64,000 nt of DNA from Aalborgiella sp963841045 (GTDB lineage: Bacteria > Pseudomonadota > Gammaproteobacteria > Burkholderiales > Burkholderiaceae_C). The translations under genes and the position numbers were made by a program. Positions within the stretch are counted from its first letter, which is position 1, and each line of letters starts with the position of its first letter. A model generated the notes under the pieces. The model searched no databases and was not told the DNA's origin. It saw only the letters and a program-made list of their open reading frames with translations. The DNA is taken from assembly GCA_963841045.1 (NCBI GenBank), contig CAWJBD010000007.1, positions 186,001 through 250,000 on the forward strand, in the 5' to 3' direction. This document shows positions 8,345 through 16,656 of the stretch, in pieces.

Positions 8345-10156
8345 ATGGCTCTCGTAACAACTTTCGTGAAATTCATGGGAACTACATTTTCAAATTTACA
8401 CATGACAATACTTCGTCATTCAATCAACGGATTAAATTTCATCATTGGTGAAATTAACATTTGGCACATTGGTTGGCATTTTTTTGTTGGATTTATCTCT
8501 ATTTCTGGTCTCATTATTGGAAGTCGGCTCAGGCGCTATAACCACCCAGATCATCCCTTGATGTCGCCGGTTGTACGGCATCTCTTTGGACAAGGCGTCT
8601 TTTGGTGCTGTGCATTGATTGCATTGGCAACAATATTAGTCTATCTCTCACTGCTGGCGCTGACTTACATTAGCGCCAATGCTAGAGCAAGCATAAGCGG
8701 TTTGGATTTGTTCGTAACGTTGCAAAATTATGCCGATTTAGTTTGGGCAGCTTTGCGGGAGCGGACGATAGCGCTACTGTTTAGCTCGGTGCTTGGCCTA
8801 ACCGTAGGACTGGTTGTGGGCTTTCGAATTATTCCGCTGTTAGAGCGTGGTCGTGGCTTGCGTGATGTGCGTTACCTGCAAAAGCTATTTGCAAAAATGC
8901 ATTCATATTCGCCTGCGAAATTTATAGACCTAAAAAAAGGCATATTTGTTGGCTTAGAAGAAGGCAAGCATCCTGTCTATGTGCCAATCCATCAATTCCG
9001 CGAAACTCACACGCAAATAATGGGAGCTTCAGGCAGCGGAAAAGGTATCGCGCTTGGGTTGCTAGGATTTCAATTTGTCAAAGCTAGGGAGTGTGTCATT
9101 GCATTTGATCCAAAAGGTGATCAACGGTTGCCACTTGTACTGGCCGAAGCTGCAAAGCAAGCTGGTGTTCAATTCCATAGCTTAGACTTAAATCCAACAG
9201 CGCCACCGCAGTTCAATTTGATTGCTGGCATGCACGCGCATGATATTGAAGAAATGTTTGTCGGTGGATTAGGTTTGCAGCCAACATCGGGCGATAGCGA
9301 CTATTACCGAGGCATTGACCAAGACGCTGCTGAAACGGTGGCAGGATATGCGCAATCAATAGAAAAATGTTCCTTGCTAACGCTATTGGAGCTCGCGCAA
9401 GGCGATGAAAGCATCAGTAAGGCTGACAACTTTGTGCGACGACTTAAGCAGGTGTGTCAGTTACCCGTTATCCAAACAACACATGACATTGATTTGACTG
9501 GTGTTATTAAACGTGGCGGCGTTCTATACGTACGTGGAAGCACGGATAACCACAGAGTAAAAATGTTGCAAACCATGTTCTTGATTCGCATTTTGCAAAT
9601 TATTAAAGCAAATGATGGAGCTCGAAAAGTAGCGTTGATATTGGATGAGTTCAAACACTTACTTTGTGCGGTATCTTTGGATGCATTGGGCACTGTACGC
9701 GAGCTTGGAGCGCATGCTCTCTTGGCTCATCAGTCCATGGGCGATCTTGGTATGTGTCCAGGGCTACGCCGCGAAGACGTTGAGCCACGTGTTGTCGACA
9801 ATACGACCTTAAAGCTGATTTATCGCATCAATGATGCCAAGACATCTGCAAACTTTGCTGAACTGAGCGGTAAACGGCGCACGCACATTGAGGGAATTCG
9901 CGGGCTTGATGATGAGCGGAAAGATCAACGTACGTGGACGGAATCACAAGAGTTTTTAATGTCGGAAGACATATTTACGCGGTTACACCGACCGAGTGAT
10001 GGAAAGGACGTTGTAGCAGCTGGTGTTTTGTTTGGTCATAAGTCTGCAAAATTGATTGCAGTTTCGCCCATTCAGGTTAAAGGCATGCCGCCTAGTATTG
10101 CGCCAGCGCCTATTGACTCAATCGTCACTCTCACAACGCCAGAGGTGCTGATATGA
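8345..10156 (+). CDS. mobB: Type IV coupling protein, MobB/TraD/VirD4-like ATPase
   Basis: A 603-residue membrane ATPase expected to bring the relaxase-DNA complex to a type IV secretion channel. Three or four hydrophobic segments in the first ~185 residues (WHFFVGFISISGLIIG, FWCCALIALATILVYLSLLALTYI, IALLFSSVLGLTVGLVVGF) precede the motor domain with Walker A GASGSGKG at residues 227-234 and Walker B LILDEF with Asp434-Glu435. The sequence IAFDPKGDQRLP after Walker A is also characteristic. The stop overlaps the relaxase start by four bases (ATGA), pairing the two as in the CloDF13 MobB/MobC system. No other secretion genes are nearby. Confidence 0.88.
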   Translation: MALVTTFVKFMGTTFSNLHMTILRHSINGLNFIIGEINIWHIGWHFFVGFISISGLIIGSRLRRYNHPDHPLMSPVVRHLFGQGVFWCCALIALATILVYLSLLALTYISANARASISGLDLFVTLQNYADLVWAALRERTIALLFSSVLGLTVGLVVGFRIIPLLERGRGLRDVRYLQKLFAKMHSYSPAKFIDLKKGIFVGLEEGKHPVYVPIHQFRETHTQIMGASGSGKGIALGLLGFQFVKARECVIAFDPKGDQRLPLVLAEAAKQAGVQFHSLDLNPTAPPQFNLIAGMHAHDIEEMFVGGLGLQPTSGDSDYYRGIDQDAAETVAGYAQSIEKCSLLTLLELAQGDESISKADNFVRRLKQVCQLPVIQTTHDIDLTGVIKRGGVLYVRGSTDNHRVKMLQTMFLIRILQIIKANDGARKVALILDEFKHLLCAVSLDALGTVRELGAHALLAHQSMGDLGMCPGLRREDVEPRVVDNTTLKLIYRINDAKTSANFAELSGKRRTHIEGIRGLDDERKDQRTWTESQEFLMSEDIFTRLHRPSDGKDVVAAGVLFGHKSAKLIAVSPIQVKGMPPSIAPAPIDSIVTLTTPEVLI

Positions 10157-10881
10157 GCCGTGAGCAACATTTGATGACGGCCACGTTACGTAAAACACGG
10201 GTTCTCGAAAAACGCCAATTAATTTTAAGATTTTTGCGTGAAGAAATCTGGTCAGATACCGCAAATTTGAGCATGCTTTTGGATGTGAAATCCATAGCCG
10301 CTACACGGACACTGAAAAAGCTTGTAGAAGATGAGCTGATCCGCAGTCACGCCTTGCCAACTATGGGAGGTCAAATTGCTTTGTTTGGTATCACTGCCCA
10401 TGGCCAAGCCCTAGCTGCTGAAGCAGGCGAAGAGATCTTGGACAAGGTTTTCATCCCCAGCCGTGTCGCGCCAACATATGCGCGGCATACGCTGGATATT
10501 CAAATTCTTCGAATCCGTGCAGAGCGTGCAGGTTGGACGCAATGGGTGAATGCTGATCGAATAGAAAAATGGACAACAGGGAAAATGCGACCAGACGCAT
10601 ACGCGGTGTCACCAGATGGCAGGCGATTTGGTATTGAGTGTGAGAGGACAATCAAGTCGCCAAAACGGTACATCGACATACTGAGTGGTTGGCTTCAAGC
10701 AATACGTCGTGGTGATGTCAGTCATGTTGTTTGGGCTTCACCCGATGAAAAAATCCGTGATCGACTCAAACAAATTGTGCTGAGCATCAGTCAGGTGCGA
10801 ATCGCTGGGCAGGATGTTTTGATCCCAAGAGACAGGTTTGATAACTTGGCCTTCGTGACGTATGAGGAGTGGCCAGTATGA
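10153..10881 (+). CDS. mobC: MOB-C-type relaxase / Replic_Relax family protein
   Basis: A 242-residue protein with an N-terminal winged helix (residues ~20-70, LRFLREEIWSDTANLSMLLDVKSIAATRTLKKLVEDELI) and a C-terminal PD-(D/E)XK-like nuclease fold: Asp148 in RPDAYAV and Glu162/Glu164 in FGIECERT, followed by a basic helix. This is the layout of the CloDF13 MobC relaxase family, which nicks oriT without the HUH histidines of ordinary relaxases. Overlap by ATGA with the coupling protein upstream and with the AlpA-like gene downstream shows translational coupling. An alternative is a purely replicative relaxation or repressor protein of the same Pfam family; the paired coupling protein favours relaxase. 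Confidence 0.75.
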   Translation: MSREQHLMTATLRKTRVLEKRQLILRFLREEIWSDTANLSMLLDVKSIAATRTLKKLVEDELIRSHALPTMGGQIALFGITAHGQALAAEAGEEILDKVFIPSRVAPTYARHTLDIQILRIRAERAGWTQWVNADRIEKWTTGKMRPDAYAVSPDGRRFGIECERTIKSPKRYIDILSGWLQAIRRGDVSHVVWASPDEKIRDRLKQIVLSISQVRIAGQDVLIPRDRFDNLAFVTYEEWPV

Positions 10882-11087
10882 ATCAAACTACTTCTGCGCC
10901 GGTTTACGGGCGAGCTAAAGATGTCAGCGCACATTTCAAAATTTCGCGTTCTACCTTGTGGCGTTGGATAAAGGAGCGGGAAGGCTTTCCCCAGCCGATA
11001 CACGCTGGTGCACGCGTGACACTTTTTGATCTAAATGCGATCACGGCTTACCTCATAGATCAATCTGCGTCTGCGAGCACTAAATGA
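10878..11087 (+). CDS. alpA: AlpA-family excisionase/regulator (winged HTH)
   Basis: A 69-residue MerR-like helix-turn-helix protein (KDVSAHFKISRSTLWRWIKEREGFPQPIHAGARVTLFDLNAITAYL), the AlpA/excisionase pattern. In P4-like elements such proteins act as recombination directionality factors or activate integrase expression. I chose the ATG at 10878, which overlaps the relaxase stop as ATGA and has GAGG upstream; a GTG nine bases earlier is possible. Its own stop overlaps the next gene by four bases. Confidence 0.85.
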   Translation: MNQTTSAPVYGRAKDVSAHFKISRSTLWRWIKEREGFPQPIHAGARVTLFDLNAITAYLIDQSASASTK

Positions 11088-11503
11088 CCAGACCCATTGA
11101 ATTGATTCTTAGTAGATTAGAAAAAGTCAGTAGCAACAATGGAAGTGGTCGTTACAAAGCGCTATGCCCGGCGCACGCTGATCGCAGTCCATCACTCAGT
11201 ATCTGTGAAGGAGATGATGGCCGGGTATTGCTGCATTGTTTTACCGGTTGCAGCGCAGAGGCAATCGTGTCTTCCATCAAACTGACTATGACGGATCTTT
11301 TTTGTGTAGATAACGTCACAAAGAGGCCGCCACTTGTTCCTGGAGTCAGCAGACGCGAACTACGCACAGCAATTGAATTTGAAAAAACGATTTTATTTAT
11401 TGCAAAAACAGACGAGACCAAAGGCAGATGCATATCGGCCAACGACTCGCAGCGTACCCAGCTTGCATTGCAACGCCTAGCAAAATCCAAGGGGCTTTTA
11501 TGA
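11084..11503 (+). CDS. CHC2-type zinc-finger primase-like protein
   Basis: A 139-residue protein whose N-terminal half is a DNA-primase zinc ribbon: GRYKALCPAHADRSPSLSICEGDDGRVLLHCFTGCSAEAIV carries Cys-Pro-Ala-His and the paired His-Cys-Phe-x-Gly-Cys metal ligands. There is no Toprim or catalytic domain, so this is the zinc-binding piece of a primase, a form often found in phage and plasmid replication modules next to RepA-like ATPases. Overlaps both neighbours by ATGA. Its probable task is help in replication initiation of the excised or transferred element. Confidence 0.82.
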   Translation: MTRPIELILSRLEKVSSNNGSGRYKALCPAHADRSPSLSICEGDDGRVLLHCFTGCSAEAIVSSIKLTMTDLFCVDNVTKRPPLVPGVSRRELRTAIEFEKTILFIAKTDETKGRCISANDSQRTQLALQRLAKSKGLL

Positions 11504-12597
11504 GCACCAGTGCGACGGTATGGGACGCCGTTGATGCAGCCATTAATTCCAACAATAGAGTTCTACTCGACCAAGCCAGTCAGCTTAAGATTTTGCCAAT
11601 CCGCTGGCTTTGGCCTGGATGGCTAGCCAGAGGTAAGTTGCATGTTTTAGCTGGCACGCCCGGCACGGGAAAAACGACGATTGCTATGGCAATAGCTGCC
11701 ACGGTGAGCGCAGGCGGCATATTCCCATGCGGATCACAATGCCCATCAGGGAATGTATTGATCTGGACTGGCGAAGATGACCCAGCAGATACGCTTACAC
11801 CAAGACTAATGGCATCCGGGGCGAACTTGAACCGCGTGTACTTTATCAACAGCACGATTGAGAACGGACAAACTCGCAGTTTTGACCCCGCACACGATTT
11901 TCAATCATTGCTGCTATCTGCAGAGCGTATCGGGGAAATCAAGTTGTTAGTCGTTGACCCCATAGTTAGCGCAGTTGTTGGTGACAGTCACAAAGCCAAT
12001 GACGTCAGACGCGGCTTGCAGCCTTTGGTTGAGCTGGCTATTGCTTTGAATTGCGTTGTTCTTGGCATTACGCACTTTTCTAAAGGATCTATGGGGCGCG
12101 ATCCTATTGAGCGGGTGATGGGATCACAGGCTTTTGGCGCTCTAGCACGGGTGGTTATCGTAGCCGCCAAAGACTCCTCAAATGACGAGGGAAGCCCTCC
12201 TAGGCGGTTCATTGCACGAGCGAAGTCAAATATTGGCCCCGATGGAGGTGGTTTTGACTACGCAATGGATCAAATCGACTTGGCAGGGCATCCGGGCGTA
12301 AACGCCACGGTTATTAACTGGAAGGGAGCTATCAATGGGAGCGCACGCGATTTACTAGGCGCTGTAGAGGCTGAAAATAGCGATGGAAGCGACAAAACAG
12401 AGCGTGATGATGCCAAAGCGTTTTTAATTTCAATACTTTCAGATGGCGCTGTAGCCGTGAAGACCATTAAAAATGATGCGCAAGGCGCAGGTTACTCGTG
12501 GCGAACCATCGAACGAGCCAAGAAAGAAGCGGGCATTCAAGCCAAGAAAACAGGTGTTAAGGACGGCTGGAGTTGGGAATTGAAGCAAAATTTTTAA
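11500..12597 (+). CDS. repA: RepA-like AAA_25 ATPase/helicase
   Basis: A 365-residue RecA-fold ATPase (start at ATG 11500, overlapping the preceding stop). Walker A is AGTPGTGKTT, then the sequence NVLIWTGEDDPADTLTPRL, Walker B LLVVDPIVSAVVGD and the HFSKGS sensor region typical of the AAA_25/RepA (RSF1010-like) group. The C-terminal ~70 residues (FLISILSDGAVAVKTIKNDAQGAGYSWRTIERAKKEAGIQAKK) form a winged-helix domain common in this family. Such hexameric helicases unwind plasmid or element DNA at its origin. It is the last gene of the mobilization-replication operon and is followed by a large nested inverted repeat. Confidence 0.85.
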   Translation: MSTSATVWDAVDAAINSNNRVLLDQASQLKILPIRWLWPGWLARGKLHVLAGTPGTGKTTIAMAIAATVSAGGIFPCGSQCPSGNVLIWTGEDDPADTLTPRLMASGANLNRVYFINSTIENGQTRSFDPAHDFQSLLLSAERIGEIKLLVVDPIVSAVVGDSHKANDVRRGLQPLVELAIALNCVVLGITHFSKGSMGRDPIERVMGSQAFGALARVVIVAAKDSSNDEGSPPRRFIARAKSNIGPDGGGFDYAMDQIDLAGHPGVNATVINWKGAINGSARDLLGAVEAENSDGSDKTERDDAKAFLISILSDGAVAVKTIKNDAQGAGYSWRTIERAKKEAGIQAKKTGVKDGWSWELKQNF

Positions 12598-12608
12598 GCG
12601 AATTTCTC

Positions 12609-12677
12609 AAGACCGCCATGAAAGCGCCAAGTCCGCCACTAAATACGGCGGCGGACTTGGGAAATTGTGGCGGTCTT
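12609..12677. repeat. Nested inverted repeat after repA
   Basis: Outer arms AAGACCGCCA (12609-12618) and TGGCGGTCTT (12668-12677); inner arms CCAAGTCCGCC (12627-12637) and GGCGGACTTGG (12650-12660); all pairs are perfect. No long T run follows, so a simple terminator is not the only reading; replication origin or transfer-origin structure are alternatives. The rest of 12678-12850 contains two similar stretches TGTCTGCTAYRGGC (about 12723 and 12803) and nothing else I can name. Confidence 0.75.
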
Positions 12678-12850
12678 TGCGTTATTCGGTATTCGCTGAG
12701 ATTTATTCAATTAAAAATACTTATGTCTGCTACGGGCGAGGAAGCGGTCGGTCTAAATATTCAGTTGAAAGGTATTTTCGGTCCTTTAGTTACGATTGAT
12801 CTGTGTCTGCTATAGGCATGAAAGACGTTTGTAAGAGATTCCATTGAAAG

Positions 12851-13282
12851 TCAGCCTAGATGAGTATGACGCCCCGGCTTTGCCTCAGTTTCCATCCCCG
12901 CCAGTCCTTGCAAAATACCGCAGTCTTGCTGCGATTGGTCGGTTTGGCAGCGCTGTCGTAAGGTGGTGAGCTGTTGTTTGAGTAGCGCCAGCTCGGCTAT
13001 TCGTTCATCCACATGGGCGATGTGCTGGTCAAACACGTCGTTGATACCACCGCAGCCGTCTTGCGGCTTGTCGGTTAACGCTAACAAAGCGTGAATTTCT
13101 TCGTGGCTCATGTCCAGATTGCGGCAATTTCGGATGAAACGCAGGCGCTCCACATGCGCAGCGCCATAGACCCGAAAATTACCCTCAGAGCGTGCCGTTT
13201 GTGGCAACAAGGCTTCCTTTTCGTAATAACGGATGGTTTCCACACTGTAATGCGCTACTTTGGCTAATTCACCGATTTTCAT
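12851..13282 (-). CDS. cadR: MerR-family heavy-metal regulator, CadR/PbrR-like
   Basis: A 143-residue dimeric regulator: N-terminal winged HTH (MKIGELAKVAHYSVETIRYYEKEALLPQTARSEGNFRVYGAAHVERLRFIRNCRNLDMSHEEI), dimerisation helix (DQHIAHVDERIAELALLKQQLTTLRQRC) and a metal-binding C-terminus with several cysteines (DGCGG; RCQTDQSQQDC) and a terminal His pair. Cysteines near 77 and in the C-terminal loop are the expected Cd/Pb/Zn ligands. The start at 13282 (MKIGELAK) is the family start; 21 upstream in-frame residues cover the promoter. Divergent from the ATPase gene, with a MerR-type promoter between the two. Confidence 0.92.
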   Translation of the reverse strand: MKIGELAKVAHYSVETIRYYEKEALLPQTARSEGNFRVYGAAHVERLRFIRNCRNLDMSHEEIHALLALTDKPQDGCGGINDVFDQHIAHVDERIAELALLKQQLTTLRQRCQTDQSQQDCGILQGLAGMETEAKPGRHTHLG

Positions 13283-13302
13283 AAGGTTACTCCTTAATTC
13301 TC

Positions 13303-13333
13303 TTGACTCTATAGTAACTTCAGGTTGTCTAAT
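13303..13333 (+). promoter_or_regulatory. MerR-type promoter of the cadA gene (19-bp spacer)
   Basis: A -35 TTGACT (13303-13308) and a -10 TCTAAT (13328-13333) are separated by 19 bp, the over-long spacer that MerR-family activators correct by twisting DNA. The spacer sequence contains an imperfect dyad (CTATAG...CTTCAGG). The start codon of cadA follows at 13364. Confidence 0.75.
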
Positions 13334-13363
13334 ACGCTTGAACATTCAGAAATAACCACATTT

Positions 13364-15628
13364 ATGGCCAAGTTAGATCCACATTCACATCAAGCTGATC
13401 ATTCAGGGAATTCCCACGACAAAGCGCATACAGACGATGCCTGTTGCGCCGGGCCTGTTTTGCCTGCCATACCACCTTTGCTCAAAGCACCTGACGATTT
13501 AGCGGGTGCCAAGTTAACAGCACAAGGCATGCAAACGCCAATTCGCATCATGCAAATGGATTGCCCCACAGAGGAAGGCTTGCTACGTTCAAAATTAGGC
13601 GGTATGCCTGGCGTGGCTGGCATGGAATTTAACCTGATGAAGCGTGTGCTGACGGTGACGCATGAGCCAAAAGCCATTGACGCGATTTTGGATGCCGTGC
13701 GCTCGCTGGGTTTCACCCCTGAAGTAGCCAATGAGGACGCGCCGTTGGACGACCACGCACCAGAGCCCGCCAAACCATGGTGGCCGCTAGCTTTAGCAGG
13801 CTTGGCTGCCATTGGCTCTGAAGTGGCAGAGTGGACAGCCATGCCAACTTGGGTAGCTGCCAGTTTAGCCTTGGCTGCGGTGCTGCTTTGCGGCATCACC
13901 ACTTATAAAAAGGGCTGGATAGCGATTCGCAATTTCAACCTCAACATCAATGCGCTGATGAGCATTGCGGTAACAGGCGCCATTCTTTTGGGGCAATGGC
14001 CTGAAGCGGCGATGGTGATGGTGTTGTTCACCGTAGCTGAACTGATAGAAGCCAAATCGCTAGACCGGGCACGAAATGCCATCAAAGGGCTGATGCAACT
14101 CACACCTGAGCTTGCCACCGTCTTGCAAAGCGATGGGGCGTGGCTAGAAGTAGCGGCTAAAACGGTGCTGGTGGATGCGCGTGTGCGCGTCAAGCCAGGT
14201 GAGCGCATTGCGCTGGACGGCAAAATCGTCAGCGGCAAATCGGCTATCAACCAAGCGCCTATCACCGGTGAAAGTTTGCCGGTTGAAAAGGCAGAGGGTG
14301 ATCCTGTTTTTGCTGGAACGATCAACGAATCTGGCTCCTTCGAATACCTGGTGACTGCTGCCGCTGGCGACAGCACTTTGGCGCGAATTATCCATGCGGT
14401 CGAAGAAGCGCAGGGCGCACGTGCGCCTACGCAGCGTTTTGTGGATCAATTTGCACGGGTTTATACGCCAGTCATCTTTATCATTGCACTAGCCATTGCC
14501 ATCTTTCCGCCGTTGTTGATGGGCGCTGATTGGTTCGATTGGATTTACAAAGCGCTGGTTCTGCTGGTCATTGCCTGTCCGTGTGCCTTGGTTATATCAA
14601 CGCCAGTCACCATCGTCAGCGGTTTGGCTGCAGCGGCCAGACAAGGCATGTTGATCAAAGGGGGTGTTTACTTAGAAGAAGGACGCAAGCTGGCGTGGAT
14701 CGCTTTGGATAAAACGGGCACGATTACCCACGGCAAGCCAGTTCAGACGGATTTTGAGGTGTTGAGCAATGTGCCTGCAGGCGATATTCGTATTTTGGCC
14801 GCCAGCTTGGCTGGCCGCTCAGACCACCCCGTTTCACGCGCTGTGACTGATGCGGCCAAGCGAGACGCCATCTCGCTGAAAGCAGTAGACGGCTTTGAAG
14901 CCCTGGCTGGGCGGGGCACAAAAGGCGTCATCGACGGCAAGCTATACCATTTGGGCAACCACCGCTTGGTACACGAATTGGGGCGGTGCTCTGACGCGCT
15001 AGAGGCACGTTTGACTGCTTTGGAGCAGCAAGGAAAAACAGTTATTTTGCTGTCAGATGACACGACAGTACACGCCTTGTTCGCCGTTGCTGACACGGTC
15101 AAAGAAACAAGTCGCCAAGCGATTGCCGAATTGCATGCATTGGGCATCAAAACCGTGATGCTAACGGGTGACAACGCTCATACGGCCAAAGCGATAGCCA
15201 CACAAGTTGGCATTGACGAAGCGCGTGGCGATTTACTGCCAGACGACAAACTCAAAGCCATTGAAAGCAAACTCAACAAAGACGGTGCAGTGGGCATGGT
15301 GGGTGACGGCATCAACGACGCGCCAGCGCTGGCACGCTCAGATATCGGCTTTGCCATGGGCGCAGCAGGCACGGGCACCGCCATTGAAACTGCCGACGTC
15401 GCGCTGATGGATGACGACTTGCGTAAATTACCGCGTTTTGTGCGGCTTTCGCGCCAAACGCACGCCATATTGATTCAAAACATCGTGCTCGCGTTAGGTA
15501 TCAAAGCAGTGTTTTTGTTTTTAACACTTTATGGCACAGGCACGATGTGGATGGCCGTGTTTGCGGATGTGGGTGCTAGTTTGTTAGTCGTTGCGAATGG
15601 GCTACGGTTATTGCGATTTAAAAGTTAG
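13364..15628 (+). CDS. cadA: Cd2+/Zn2+/Pb2+-exporting P1B-type ATPase
   Basis: A 754-residue heavy-metal efflux pump. A His-rich start with a Cys pair (HSHQADHSGNSHDKAHTDDACC) and one HMA-like domain with a degenerate metal site (MQMDCPTEEGLLRSK) precede about eight membrane segments. The key motifs are present: phosphatase TGES, ion channel CPC in IACPCALVIS, phosphorylation DKTGTITHGK, and GDGINDAPALARSD. The CPC plus DCPTEE combination is that of CadA/CzcP-type Zn/Cd/Pb transporters rather than copper pumps. I took ATG 13364 because the upstream TTG at 13325 falls inside the promoter. Intact, unlike the neighbouring czc genes; control by the divergent MerR protein is likely. Confidence 0.94.
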   Translation: MAKLDPHSHQADHSGNSHDKAHTDDACCAGPVLPAIPPLLKAPDDLAGAKLTAQGMQTPIRIMQMDCPTEEGLLRSKLGGMPGVAGMEFNLMKRVLTVTHEPKAIDAILDAVRSLGFTPEVANEDAPLDDHAPEPAKPWWPLALAGLAAIGSEVAEWTAMPTWVAASLALAAVLLCGITTYKKGWIAIRNFNLNINALMSIAVTGAILLGQWPEAAMVMVLFTVAELIEAKSLDRARNAIKGLMQLTPELATVLQSDGAWLEVAAKTVLVDARVRVKPGERIALDGKIVSGKSAINQAPITGESLPVEKAEGDPVFAGTINESGSFEYLVTAAAGDSTLARIIHAVEEAQGARAPTQRFVDQFARVYTPVIFIIALAIAIFPPLLMGADWFDWIYKALVLLVIACPCALVISTPVTIVSGLAAAARQGMLIKGGVYLEEGRKLAWIALDKTGTITHGKPVQTDFEVLSNVPAGDIRILAASLAGRSDHPVSRAVTDAAKRDAISLKAVDGFEALAGRGTKGVIDGKLYHLGNHRLVHELGRCSDALEARLTALEQQGKTVILLSDDTTVHALFAVADTVKETSRQAIAELHALGIKTVMLTGDNAHTAKAIATQVGIDEARGDLLPDDKLKAIESKLNKDGAVGMVGDGINDAPALARSDIGFAMGAAGTGTAIETADVALMDDDLRKLPRFVRLSRQTHAILIQNIVLALGIKAVFLFLTLYGTGTMWMAVFADVGASLLVVANGLRLLRFKS

Positions 15629-15635
15629 TTCAAAT

Positions 15636-16616
15636 ATGACAAACGATGATTTCTACTACAAATTGAAACGCAACAAAACAGTGCGAACGCTGTTGAACAG
15701 CCGTTGGCTATGGATTACCTTAGCCGTACTGGGCTTTGCTGCTGACCAAGCCATCAAATATGCGGTTACAGCGCGTATGCAATTGCATGAAAGCCTACCT
15801 ATCTTCCCAAGCTTTAATTGGGTTTATGTTTTAAACCCAGGCGCTGCCTTTTCATTTTTAGCCGATGCGGGCGGTTGGCAGAAGTATTTTTTTACGATAT
15901 TTGCAGCAACCGTCAGTTTGGTCTTGCTGGTTATGTTGTGGCGCGGCGTTAGCTCAAAAGTCGAGTCGTTAGCCTACGCTTTGATCATCTCTGGAGCGTT
16001 GGGGAATGCTGTTGATCGCGTACGCATTGGTGCAGTGGTGGATTATTTAGATTTCTACTGGCGCACATGGCACTGGCCAGCGTTTAACTTGGCAGATATC
16101 TGGATCGTTTCCGCAGCTATGCTGCTAATGTTGAGCGCTTTCCAGCAACCGTCTATTTCAGCATCCGAAAAGAATAGAAAATCCCCAATGACAAACAAAC
16201 AATGGTATTGGTATTTCGTCACTTGGCTTATCGCGCTGATTGCAGCAGCAGCTAGTTTGTTTTTAAGCGAAGTTATGGATTTTGTGCCCTGCGTGCTGTG
16301 CTGGTATCAGCGCATCCCAATGTACGCCCTCGTTGTGGTGCTAGGCGTTGGCTTGTATACACGCGATACAGGGGTGTACAAATATGCTCAAGCACTGGCC
16401 GTGGTCGGCTTAGCTATCGCCGTATACCACTGTTTGCTGTATATGGGTTTTATCCCCAAAGGTTTGATACCGTGTGGGCCTGGGCCATCTTGCACTGACC
16501 AAAAACTCGAACTATGGGGATTCGTCACCATTCCGTTGATGTCTGTGCTTGCTTTTGCTCCTGTGGTTGCAGGTCTTAAAAGCAGCAAAGCAATTGAAAT
16601 GACCAAATTGATTTAG
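15636..16616 (+). CDS. lspA: Prolipoprotein signal peptidase LspA fused in frame to DsbB/BdbC-like protein
   Basis: One frame of about 326 residues encodes two membrane proteins. Residues ~22-170 are LspA, with the catalytic aspartates in NAVDRVRIGAVVDYLDF and FNLADIWI. From about residue 185 (ATG at 16188, MTNKQWYWYF) comes a four-helix DsbB/BdbC-type disulfide oxidoreductase with the Cys pairs VPCVLCWYQRIP and IPCGPGPSC. lspA often sits beside cadA/pbrA in metal-resistance islands. The two halves may be a true fusion or two genes joined by an indel: in the other two frames a TAG (16175-16177) or a TGA overlapping the ATG (16189-16191) would end LspA. A thioredoxin-fold partner of DsbB follows directly. 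Confidence 0.85.
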   Translation: MTNDDFYYKLKRNKTVRTLLNSRWLWITLAVLGFAADQAIKYAVTARMQLHESLPIFPSFNWVYVLNPGAAFSFLADAGGWQKYFFTIFAATVSLVLLVMLWRGVSSKVESLAYALIISGALGNAVDRVRIGAVVDYLDFYWRTWHWPAFNLADIWIVSAAMLLMLSAFQQPSISASEKNRKSPMTNKQWYWYFVTWLIALIAAAASLFLSEVMDFVPCVLCWYQRIPMYALVVVLGVGLYTRDTGVYKYAQALAVVGLAIAVYHCLLYMGFIPKGLIPCGPGPSCTDQKLELWGFVTIPLMSVLAFAPVVAGLKSSKAIEMTKLI

Positions 16617-16656
16617 AAAAATAAAACGAAGACTTTAGAAAATTAGAAAATTTAAA

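Noticed and set aside
12723..12816. TGTCTGCTAYRGGC occurring twice after the nested repeat, possible iterons
   Set aside because: Two imperfect copies 80 bp apart are too few to call iterons; noted only in the repeat entry.
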